NCBI RefSeq assembly: GCF_947496195.1
Contig: NZ_CANMBY010000002.1
Location: forward strand, 434,001 to 498,000
Length of the DNA: 64,000 nt
Direction of reading: 5' to 3'
Source of the DNA: an uncultured Polaribacter sp.
GTDB lineage: Bacteria > Bacteroidota > Bacteroidia > Flavobacteriales > Flavobacteriaceae
Within the stretch, counting starts at the first letter, position 1; every line of letters begins with the position of its first letter. The translations under genes and the position numbers were made by a program. The notes beneath the pieces are model-generated. The model made no database searches. It was not told the origin of the DNA and worked only from the letters and a program-made list of their open reading frames with translations. Shown here piece after piece: positions 18,274-25,535 of this stretch.

Positions 18274-18303
18274 AGTTTCGATGAGAAGTATTTGAGTTTC
18301 GAT
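18274..18303. repeat. Pair of 9-bp direct repeats with a 21-bp period
   Basis: AGTTTCGAT occurs at 18274-18282 and again at 18295-18303. The period of exactly 21 bp equals two helical turns, as for LytTR-type regulators that bind paired direct repeats. The repeats lie about 60-90 bases upstream of the predicted start at 18212. The LytTR consensus is met only in part (the GTT core), so the protein is not identified. Confidence 0.6.
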
Positions 18304-18321
18304 TTGTAAAAAAAATCAACC

Positions 18322-19692
18322 TTAAATGGCACTTATTACATCATATTTTGTAATAATATGATGATTACCATTTTCTAAATCTACTAAAACAGCTTCATTT
18401 TCTTTAGATATTAATTTAGAAATCATTTCTAATTTAGCAGATTTTTTAACTATTGGATAAGCTTTTCCCATAATTTCTTTTATAGGTTTATCAGCTATAT
18501 CCTTATCAGATAAAAAACTACGTAATAAATCTGTCTCATCTACAGAGCCAACAAAACCATTAATATCTTTAACAGGAATTTGAGATATTTTAAATTGCTT
18601 CATACGTTCAATTGCATGAGAGACTAATTCTTCTGTTTGTGCTGTTACTAAGGGCTTTTCTTCATGATTTTTTATTAAGTCTGCAGCAGTTTTTATTTCT
18701 TCCTCTAAAAAACCTCTTTCACGCATCCAATCATCATTAAACATTTTTCCTACATATCTACTTCCATGATCATGAAACAGTACAACAACAACGTCGTCTT
18801 TAGAAAAATGTTCTTTTAATTGCAAAACTCCTTTTATTGCTGCACCTGCAGAATTACCTAAAAACATACCTTCTTCTTTGGCTAGCTTTTGAGTATAGAT
18901 AGCAGCATCTTTATCTGTTACTTTAGTAAAACCATCTATTACATCAAAATTCACATTTTTTGGTAAAATGTCTTCACCTATACCTTCTGTGATGTAAGGA
19001 TAAATTTCATTTTCATCAAAAATACCAGTTTCATGATATTTTTTAAATACAGAACCATAAGTATCAACACCCCAAACTTTAACTGTTTTACCTTGCTCTT
19101 TAGCTTTCATTTTTAAGTAACTCCCTACACCAGATATTGTTCCACCTGTTCCAACTCCAACTACAAAATGAGTTACTTTACCTTCTGTTTGTTCCCAAAT
19201 TTCTGGACCAGTACTTAAAAAATGTGCTTTACAATTACTAGGGTTATCATATTGATTAACATACCAAGAATTAGGAGTTTCTTCTCCTAATCGTTTAGAA
19301 ACTGAGTAATAGGATCTTGGATCTGTAGGTTCTACATTTGTAGGACAAACCACTACTTCTGCACCAACAGCTCTAAGAATATCCATTTTTTCTTTAGACT
19401 GTTTATCAGACATTACAAAAATACATTTATAGCCTTTAACAATTGCAGCAAGTGCTAAACCCATTCCTGTATTACCAGAAGTTCCTTCTATAATTGTTCC
19501 TCCAGGTTTAAGTCGTCCATCAGCTTCTGCATCCTCAATCATTTGTAAAGCCATTCTATCTTTAACAGAATTACCAGGATTAAAAGTTTCGTATTTAGAT
19601 AGCACTAAACAAGGCAAATCTTTAGTAAGTTTATTTAATTTAACTAGTGGTGTATTTCCAATAGTTTCTAATATATTTTTTGCGTAGTTCAT
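18322..19692 (-). CDS. Cystathionine beta-synthase (PLP enzyme with CBS domains)
   Basis: 456 aa. The PLP fold-type II core (residues 1-330) has NPGNSVKDRMAL with the Schiff-base lysine, GTSGNTGMGLA (phosphate/substrate loop) and GVGTGGTISG (PLP phosphate). Two CBS domains fill residues about 345-456. This length and layout match cystathionine beta-synthase, which condenses serine with homocysteine; a cysteine synthase would be about 310 aa without CBS domains. The regulatory ligand of the CBS pair is unknown. It has its own near-consensus promoter and no operon partner. Confidence 0.9.
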   Translation of the reverse strand: MNYAKNILETIGNTPLVKLNKLTKDLPCLVLSKYETFNPGNSVKDRMALQMIEDAEADGRLKPGGTIIEGTSGNTGMGLALAAIVKGYKCIFVMSDKQSKEKMDILRAVGAEVVVCPTNVEPTDPRSYYSVSKRLGEETPNSWYVNQYDNPSNCKAHFLSTGPEIWEQTEGKVTHFVVGVGTGGTISGVGSYLKMKAKEQGKTVKVWGVDTYGSVFKKYHETGIFDENEIYPYITEGIGEDILPKNVNFDVIDGFTKVTDKDAAIYTQKLAKEEGMFLGNSAGAAIKGVLQLKEHFSKDDVVVVLFHDHGSRYVGKMFNDDWMRERGFLEEEIKTAADLIKNHEEKPLVTAQTEELVSHAIERMKQFKISQIPVKDINGFVGSVDETDLLRSFLSDKDIADKPIKEIMGKAYPIVKKSAKLEMISKLISKENEAVLVDLENGNHHIITKYDVISAI

Positions 19693-19710
19693 GTATAAAT
19701 TTTACAGATG

Positions 19711-19741
19711 CAAAGGTAGTTTCTTTTTAAAGTATCTACAA
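19711..19741 (-). promoter_or_regulatory. Housekeeping promoter of the cystathionine beta-synthase gene
   Basis: Reverse strand TTG (19739-19741), 20 bases, then TACCTTTG (19711-19718). This is the textbook Bacteroidota -33/-7 arrangement and lies about 20 bases before the ATG. Confidence 0.8.
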
Positions 19742-19760
19742 ATTTGCTTTTTTTAAGAAT

Positions 19761-19791
19761 AAAAAAATCCTAATGAAATTCATTAGGATTT
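19761..19791 (-). terminator. Intrinsic terminator after sbtA
   Basis: An 11-bp perfect stem AAATCCTAATG with CATTAGGATTT around a 5-base loop; the reverse strand continues into seven Ts. It separates sbtA from the promoter of the next gene. Confidence 0.9.
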
Positions 19792-19813
19792 GATATTATT
19801 TAAAAACAATATT

Positions 19814-20776
19814 TTAACATATACCAATGATACATAAATACAAAGGCATACCTAATGTTATGTTAAATGGAAAGGTAATTGCTAAAGCCATAGGAATGTA
19901 TAGACCAGGATTTGCTTTTGGTGCTGCTAATTTCATAGCTGCAGGAACTGCAATATAAGATGCACTTGCTGCCAAAATTGACATTAATAATCTATTACCT
20001 TCTTCTTCTATAAACAAACCACTTATTACTGCTACAAGACATCCGTTAATAATTGGAATAATAATAGCAAAAGACAAAGTAAACCATCCTTTTTTAACTA
20101 GAGCCTTAAGTTTTTGTCCACTAGTAATACCCATGTCTAAAAGAAATACGGCTAAAAATCCTTTAAAAATATCTGTAGTAAATGGTTTAATACCTTCTGC
20201 TTGAGCATCGTTTGCAAAATATCCTATTAGTAAACTACCTATAATTAAAAGCACACTCCCATTTGTTAAAGAATGATGAATAATCTGTTTAAAAGATGTT
20301 TTATTAGTTTTATCCTTATTATAAATTGCCATTAATAAAACACCTATAATAATTGAAGGTGCTTCCATTAAAGCCATTACTGCTACCATATGTCCACCAA
20401 AAGGTATCCCTTCCATTTCTAAAAAAGAGATTGTAGTTACAAATGTTACAGCACTTACAGAACCATAAGCAGATGCAATTGCTCCTGAATTTTCTACACT
20501 AAGTCTAAGTCTTAATATATAATAACAATAAATAGGAACTATTAATGCTAAAAGAATACCAAAAAGTAAAGACCAAATAATTTCTGAAGTAATTACACTA
20601 TGTGATAGTTCTTGACCGCCTTTAAATCCAATAGAAAGTAATAGATATAAAGAAATGAACTTAGAAGAGTTTTCAGGAATTCTTAAATCACTTTTTACAT
20701 TTACAGCTAATAACCCTAAAAAGAAAAATAAAAGTGCTGGGTTTGTTAAATTATCTATTAAATAATGTAAATCCAT
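19814..20776 (-). CDS. sbtA: Sodium-dependent bicarbonate permease, SbtA family
   Basis: 320 aa with about ten membrane helices in two inverted halves (for example LLLSIGFKGGQELS, SGAIASAYGSVSAVTFVT, MEAPSIIIGVLLMAIY, LLDMGITSGQKLKALV). These are hallmarks of SbtA, the high-affinity Na+/HCO3- symporter first found in cyanobacteria. In a heterotroph it probably feeds bicarbonate to anaplerotic carboxylation. The gene sits third after two small genes of unknown function, behind a hairpin (20794-20837), opposite a LysR regulator. A PII-like sbtB is not present. Confidence 0.9.
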   Translation of the reverse strand: MDLHYLIDNLTNPALLFFFLGLLAVNVKSDLRIPENSSKFISLYLLLSIGFKGGQELSHSVITSEIIWSLLFGILLALIVPIYCYYILRLRLSVENSGAIASAYGSVSAVTFVTTISFLEMEGIPFGGHMVAVMALMEAPSIIIGVLLMAIYNKDKTNKTSFKQIIHHSLTNGSVLLIIGSLLIGYFANDAQAEGIKPFTTDIFKGFLAVFLLDMGITSGQKLKALVKKGWFTLSFAIIIPIINGCLVAVISGLFIEEEGNRLLMSILAASASYIAVPAAMKLAAPKANPGLYIPMALAITFPFNITLGMPLYLCIIGIC

Positions 20777-20793
20777 AGGTTAAAAATTTGACA

Positions 20794-20837
20794 TAAAAAA
20801 AGTAGGAAAGCTTACTTGAAGTCAGTTATTTCCTACT
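20794..20837 (-). terminator. Intercistronic hairpin/attenuator before sbtA
   Basis: On the reverse strand AGTAGGAAA (20837-20829) pairs with TTTCCTACT (20809-20801) across a 19-base loop and is followed by seven Ts. It lies between the 100-aa protein gene and sbtA, with no convincing new promoter after it. It should end part of the transcription and so lower sbtA expression relative to the upstream genes, or act as a regulated attenuator. Confidence 0.7.
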
Positions 20838-20860
20838 AAAAAAGTTTAAATTTTAAAGTT

Positions 20861-21163
20861 TTATTCTTCTAAACTAATAGTTACTGTACTAGTTATTTTT
20901 ATGTTTTGTCCTTTACTTTCTAAAGCTCTTAAAAAAGCTTTAGTTTCTTTTTTACTCTCCATTAATTCTTGAATTCTAGAGTTATCAAATTTACATTCGT
21001 CATTTTCATTACCTTCCTGAATTGATAATCTATGAACTTTATGAAAGTTTATTTTTACATCTACAACACTGTTAATAATATTTAAGGCTTCTCTTTTAGT
21101 AAAAGTTCCTTCTATTAATTTTAAAGTTTGTTGATCTTTTTTTGTTGTTACAGAGTTGTTCAT
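20861..21163 (-). CDS. Hypothetical soluble protein of the bicarbonate locus
   Basis: 100 aa, charged, with no signal peptide or membrane helix. Alternating helices and strands are suggested: a helical middle (RIQELMESKKETKAFLRALE, about residues 63-82) and a C-terminal strand-like ITSTVTISLEE. I do not recognise the family. Position between a small membrane protein and sbtA, 3 bases after the former, makes a regulatory or accessory role for the permease plausible. It does not look like SbtB/PII. Confidence 0.75.
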   Translation of the reverse strand: MNNSVTTKKDQQTLKLIEGTFTKREALNIINSVVDVKINFHKVHRLSIQEGNENDECKFDNSRIQELMESKKETKAFLRALESKGQNIKITSTVTISLEE

Positions 21164-21166
21164 GAT

Positions 21167-21415
21167 TTATTTTTTTATGATAGTATTTGATTTAGAAAAT
21201 TTTACAAAAGCAATTAAAGCTACAATGGTTTGAGCTATTATTAATTCAGTTAGTAATGGGCTATTTGAAGTAATTGCTAAAAAGTCGATGACAATAAAAG
21301 CTAATAGAAATAAAAAAGCAGAGAATTTAATTAATTGACTTTTAGTAATTTGTATTACTATATCATTATTAATTTTTTCTCTTTGTCTTACTGATTTAAT
21401 TGTTGTTGAACTCAT
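21167..21415 (-). CDS. Hypothetical two-helix membrane protein of the bicarbonate locus
   Basis: 82 aa: a charged N terminus (residues 1-27), then two membrane helices (about 29-46 and 54-72) and a lysine-rich end. First gene of the sbtA transcription unit and divergent from the LysR gene. A near -7 box CAACTTTG lies about 20 bases upstream. The family is not recognised. Confidence 0.7.
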   Translation of the reverse strand: MSSTTIKSVRQREKINNDIVIQITKSQLIKFSAFLFLLAFIVIDFLAITSNSPLLTELIIAQTIVALIAFVKFSKSNTIIKK

Positions 21416-21496
21416 TGTTTAAATTTTTTACAAAGTTGCAACACATTTTTTATATATTTTTATTTATATTTATTATGTTATATATTAATTATTTTT

Positions 21497-22429
21497 ATGA
21501 ATTATACATTACATCAATTAGAGATATTTAAAAAAATAGCTGAAGTAAAGAGCGTTACTAAAGCATCTGAACAATTATTTTTAACTCAACCTGCAGTATC
21601 AATTCAGCTTAAAAATTTTCAAGATCAATTTAAACTTCCACTTTTTGAAGTAGTTGGCCGTAAATTATACATCACAGAATTTGGTGAGGAAATTGCAAAA
21701 GCAGCAACAAAAATTTTAGAAGAAGTAGACGCAATAAACTACAAGTCTTCTTTATTTGAAGGAAAACTTGCAGGTAAACTTACACTTTCTATTGTATCTA
21801 CTGCTAAATATGCAATGCCCTATTTTTTGTCTGGTTTTATAAAAGAAAACGAAATGGTAGATGTTACTATGGATGTTACTAATAAAATGTCTGTGATAAG
21901 AGCCTTAGAAAATAACGAATGTGATTTTGCAATGGTTTCTACAATTCCAAAAAAATTAAAAATAGAAAGTATTGAATTAATGAAAAATAAAATGGTTTTT
22001 GTAGCTGGCAAGAATTATAATTTTCCAAAAGAAGGAATCAATTATAAAAACCTAAACAAATCTATTTTTATTTTTAGAGAACAAGGTTCTGCTACTCGTT
22101 TAGCCATGGAAAAATACTTAATTAAAAATAAAATTGAAATCGCTAGAAAAATGGAATTAACATCTAATGAAGCTGTAAAACAAGCAGTTATAGCTGGTCT
22201 AGGCATTTCTATTATGCCAATTATTGGTATTAACTACGCATTACAAAATGGCGATTTACAAGTGCTTAAAATTAAAGGTTTACCATTAGAAACTTACTGG
22301 AATTTAATATGGTTAAAATCTAAAAACTTATCTAATGTTGCTAAAGCATTTATAGAATATATGAAAAACAATAAAGATGAAATTATTGAAAAAGAGTTTA
22401 GAAAATTTAATAATTCAAGTAAGTATTAA
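21497..22429 (+). CDS. LysR-family transcriptional regulator
   Basis: 310 aa. The N-terminal winged helix (LEIFKKIAEVKSVTKASEQL, then LTQPAVSIQLKNFQ) is typical of LysR proteins, and the effector domain follows from about residue 90. Overall it resembles the CbbR/CmpR branch that controls carbon fixation and bicarbonate uptake. It is divergent from the sbtA operon across 81 bases, the standard arrangement for a regulator and its target. A repeated TTATATATT (21450-21458 and 21478-21486) in the gap may be part of the operator. Its 3' end overlaps the convergent permease gene by 4 bases. Confidence 0.92.
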   Translation: MNYTLHQLEIFKKIAEVKSVTKASEQLFLTQPAVSIQLKNFQDQFKLPLFEVVGRKLYITEFGEEIAKAATKILEEVDAINYKSSLFEGKLAGKLTLSIVSTAKYAMPYFLSGFIKENEMVDVTMDVTNKMSVIRALENNECDFAMVSTIPKKLKIESIELMKNKMVFVAGKNYNFPKEGINYKNLNKSIFIFREQGSATRLAMEKYLIKNKIEIARKMELTSNEAVKQAVIAGLGISIMPIIGINYALQNGDLQVLKIKGLPLETYWNLIWLKSKNLSNVAKAFIEYMKNNKDEIIEKEFRKFNNSSKY

Positions 22430-23661
22430 GCAAACTTAATAGACTTAGCAGGATTTATTTTGGTGATAATGTATGAAGGAATAATTAACATTAAAAAACA
22501 CAGAATTAAAGTACCTAAGTTTAATAAAATAATATTTGTAAAACTGATATAAACAGGCATTGTTGAAACATAGTAGGTTTCTGGATCTAATGTAATTATT
22601 TTAAAAAAATGTTGCATTCCAATAATTGATAATCCTATTAAATTACCCCAAAACAAACCTTTTAAAATCAAGTAAGAAGCATTATACAAAAAGACTTTTC
22701 TTATGCTTGTATTATAACTTCCAAGAACTTTTAAAATACCAATCATTTGTACTCTTTCTAATATTAAAACAAGCAAAGCAGTAATCATATTTATACCAGC
22801 AATGATTATCATAATAGCTATTATAAACCATACATTGTTATCAAAAAGCTGAATCCACTCAAAAATATTTGGATACAATTCTAAAATAGTTTTACTGTTT
22901 AAAGTAGAAGGAATTGCATTATAAATCTCTACTCCTTTTTGGTTTATTTCATCAAAATCGTCAATTAAAACTTCAAAACCACCTACTTCATTTTCAGACC
23001 ATTTATTTAGTTTTTGTACTTCTCTTATATCTCCAATCATCATAGCTTTATCAAATTGTAAAAAACCAGTATCATAAATACCTCTTATGATATATTTTTT
23101 ATTTGATGGTAATGTGCTATTCTCAGTTTTTATAAAAGTAGTTAAAATGGTATCGTTTAATTTTAATCGTAAACGATCTGTTAATGTTTTAGACAATAAA
23201 ACATCTCTTGTTCTTGGTTGATTAAAGTCAGGAAGTCTACCTTCAATCAAATATTCTTCAAAAAATGCCCAATCGTAATCTGAAGAGACTCCTTTAAAAA
23301 TGATACCTTCAAAATCTATATCTGTTCTTAAAATACCACCTTTACTAGCATACACTTGAACATTTCTTACACCTTCAATTGTAGTAAATTTTGGATAAAA
23401 TTCTTGCTCTTTTTTTATGGGTATTGTAGAAACATCAGAGTTATTATTATCATAATTTAATATTTGAATATGACCTTTAAAACCAGTCATTTTATCACGT
23501 ATTTTATATTGTAACCCTGCTCCAGTTGCTACAGCAATTAACATAATAATGATACCTAAAGCAATTGCTGTAATTGCAATTTTTATAATTGGTGATGAAA
23601 TGCTACTTTTATACTTTTTGCCAGCAATAATACGTTTTGCAATAAATAACTCGTAATTCAA
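22426..23661 (-). CDS. FtsX/LolC-like ABC transporter permease
   Basis: 411 aa with the MacB/FtsX layout: one N-terminal helix (about 25-48), a large periplasmic domain (about 50-270), then three helices in the C-terminal half (about 278-300, 325-345 and 378-400). It begins IAKRIIAGKKYKSSISSPII, typical of LolC/LolE-like permeases of Bacteroidetes. The start codon is TTG, only 4 bases from the divergent ATG of the muramidase gene. No ATPase gene is nearby, so the partner is encoded elsewhere. Lipoprotein release is possible but unproven. Confidence 0.85.
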   Translation of the reverse strand: MNYELFIAKRIIAGKKYKSSISSPIIKIAITAIALGIIIMLIAVATGAGLQYKIRDKMTGFKGHIQILNYDNNNSDVSTIPIKKEQEFYPKFTTIEGVRNVQVYASKGGILRTDIDFEGIIFKGVSSDYDWAFFEEYLIEGRLPDFNQPRTRDVLLSKTLTDRLRLKLNDTILTTFIKTENSTLPSNKKYIIRGIYDTGFLQFDKAMMIGDIREVQKLNKWSENEVGGFEVLIDDFDEINQKGVEIYNAIPSTLNSKTILELYPNIFEWIQLFDNNVWFIIAIMIIIAGINMITALLVLILERVQMIGILKVLGSYNTSIRKVFLYNASYLILKGLFWGNLIGLSIIGMQHFFKIITLDPETYYVSTMPVYISFTNIILLNLGTLILCFLMLIIPSYIITKINPAKSIKFA

Positions 23662-23665
23662 ATTG

Positions 23666-24934
23666 ATGATACATTTTAAGCTTCGTAAAAGTACCTATTT
23701 ATTTTTGTTTTTATTGATGAATTTTCAGCTGTTTTCTTGTGCTCAAAAAGTTGAAAGCGAAACAATAAAAAATAAAAATAGAGAAAAAGATGTTCTAGAA
23801 ATTAAAACTGGTGCTGAAAGAACTAACTTATATCTATCAAAATTAAAAGGAAAGAATATTGCTATTGTTGCAAATCAAACTTCAGTTTTAACAGTTTTAC
23901 AAAGAGCAGAAGTTGCACCAAATGTTATGGGATCTAAAAAAGTTTCACAACATTTAGTAGATTATTTACATAATTATAATGGAATAAAAGTACAAAAAGT
24001 GTTTGCCCCTGAGCATGGTTTTAGAGGTAAAGCAGATGCAGCAGAACTTGTAAAAGATGGTTTTGATAAAAAAACAGGACTACCTATTGTTTCTTTATAT
24101 GGTAAAAGCAAAAAACCAACTGATAAACAATTAGAACGCATTGATGTTGTTGTTTTTGACATTCAAGATGTTGGCGTTCGTTTTTACACTTACATTTCAA
24201 CTTTACATTATGTAATGGAAGCTTGTGCAGAAAACAAAATTCCTTTAATTATTTTAGATAGACCTAATCCAAATGCACATTATATTGATGGTCCAGTTTT
24301 AGAAACTAAACATGCTAGTTTTGTTGGCAAACATCCAGTTCCTGTAGTGTATGGAATGACAATTGGTGAATATGGACAGATGATTAATGGCCAAAAATGG
24401 TTAAAAAACGGAATTAAATGTGACTTAACAGTGATTCCTTTAGAAAATTACAACCATAATTCAAGTTATAGTTTACCTATAAAACCTTCACCAAATCTAC
24501 CTAATGATAAAAGTATAAACCTCTACCCTAGTTTGGGGTTTTTTGAAGGTACAACTATAAATGCTGGACGTGGAACAGAATTTCAATTTCAAAGATATGG
24601 AGCGCCTTTTTTTAAAAAGACTGATTTTTCTTACACACCTATAGCCAATGAAGGTGCTAAATACCCAAAACATAAAAACAAATTATGCCATGGTTACAAT
24701 TTAATAAGTACAAAACACCTTTCGAAAATAGATTTATCATTCTTATTGAATGCTTATCAACAAACCCCTAAAGAAGAAACTTTTTTTGGAGAAACTTTTA
24801 CCATTCATGCAGGAACAGAAAAACTACAAAAACAAATAGAACAAGGTTTATCTGAAAATGAAATTAGAAAAACTTGGCAACAAGGTTTAGCAGATTTTAA
24901 AAAAATTAGAAGTAAATATTTAATATACAAATAA
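23666..24934 (+). CDS. DUF1343 exo-beta-N-acetylmuramidase (NamZ-like) lipoprotein
   Basis: 422 aa from ATG at 23666 (a TTG one codon before is disfavoured). Lipoprotein signal with lipobox FSC (Cys25). The DUF1343 domain shows GKNIAIVANQTS, FAPEHGFRGKADA, SLYGKSKKPT and VVFDIQDVGVRFYTY. Members such as B. subtilis NamZ release terminal MurNAc from peptidoglycan (family GH171). A role in cell-wall recycling at the inner face of the envelope is inferred. It is head-to-head with the permease, so their promoters must lie inside each other's coding regions. Confidence 0.9.
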   Translation: MIHFKLRKSTYLFLFLLMNFQLFSCAQKVESETIKNKNREKDVLEIKTGAERTNLYLSKLKGKNIAIVANQTSVLTVLQRAEVAPNVMGSKKVSQHLVDYLHNYNGIKVQKVFAPEHGFRGKADAAELVKDGFDKKTGLPIVSLYGKSKKPTDKQLERIDVVVFDIQDVGVRFYTYISTLHYVMEACAENKIPLIILDRPNPNAHYIDGPVLETKHASFVGKHPVPVVYGMTIGEYGQMINGQKWLKNGIKCDLTVIPLENYNHNSSYSLPIKPSPNLPNDKSINLYPSLGFFEGTTINAGRGTEFQFQRYGAPFFKKTDFSYTPIANEGAKYPKHKNKLCHGYNLISTKHLSKIDLSFLLNAYQQTPKEETFFGETFTIHAGTEKLQKQIEQGLSENEIRKTWQQGLADFKKIRSKYLIYK

Positions 24935-24935
24935 T

Positions 24936-25460
24936 CTACTTTCTCCTAACCTTCTTATTATATTCATAAGGCAATCTTTCTTTTAAAGCTTCTACAATAT
25001 TATAAGTCGCAGGACAAACAAACGTATTTGCAATAGTTAAATCTGTAATTTGTATAAATTTTCTTCTATCTGTATGAGGATAATCTGCACAGGCTTTTGG
25101 ACGAAAATCATAAATAAAACAAGTATTGTCGCTTTCATCTAAAAAAGAACAAGGAGCTGTTTTTAGCACCATAAAATCATCTGAATCTCTTTGTAAGTAA
25201 GTATCTACAAAGTCAGCAACTTTCATTTTTAAGTGTTTAGAAATTCGGTCTATATCTTTATCTGTAAAAATAGGGCTCGTTGTTTTACAACAATTACCAC
25301 AATCTAAACAATCTGTTTTTGCAAACTCTTCATCATGCAATTCTTGCATGACATAATCTAAATTTTTAGGTGTTCTTCGTTTTAAATTCGCAAAATATTT
25401 TTTGTTTTCTTTTTTAGCTTGTTCAGCTAATTTTGGTAGTTGTTCTAGACGTTTTTCCAT
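24936..25460 (-). CDS. YkgJ family cysteine-cluster protein
   Basis: 174 aa from MEKRLEQLPKLAEQ; the frame stays open to 25547, but that extension covers the divergent argS promoter. Eight cysteines form the YkgJ pattern: CLDCGNCC, then APCSFL, NTCFIYDFRPKACADYP. This arrangement is expected to bind a metal, perhaps an Fe-S cluster or zinc. The function is unknown. The gene ends 1 base from the muramidase stop codon. Confidence 0.85.
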   Translation of the reverse strand: MEKRLEQLPKLAEQAKKENKKYFANLKRRTPKNLDYVMQELHDEEFAKTDCLDCGNCCKTTSPIFTDKDIDRISKHLKMKVADFVDTYLQRDSDDFMVLKTAPCSFLDESDNTCFIYDFRPKACADYPHTDRRKFIQITDLTIANTFVCPATYNIVEALKERLPYEYNKKVRRK

Positions 25461-25506
25461 AGGCGAAAAATACATAAATAATACTACATTTTTCATTAAA
25501 AATTGG

Positions 25507-25514
25507 TAAGTTTG
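25507..25514 (+). promoter_or_regulatory. -7 box of argS
   Basis: TAAGTTTG matches TAnnTTTG, 21 bases before the argS ATG. It overlaps the open extension upstream of argS, which supports the start at 25536. Confidence 0.5.
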
Positions 25515-25535
25515 CTCCTTAATTTTTTCAAAGCG

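Larger units (their letters stand above)
17786..18321. other. Gene-free region with two or three small transcription units
   Basis: 536 bases without a credible protein gene; a 60-codon open frame at 17939-18121 is low-complexity and overlaps terminators. Content: sigma-54 promoter plus short RNA on + (17829-17938), a reverse-strand terminator facing it (17945-17978), and a reverse-strand unit with direct repeats, -7 box and terminator (18126-18303). Details are in separate entries. Confidence 0.7.
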
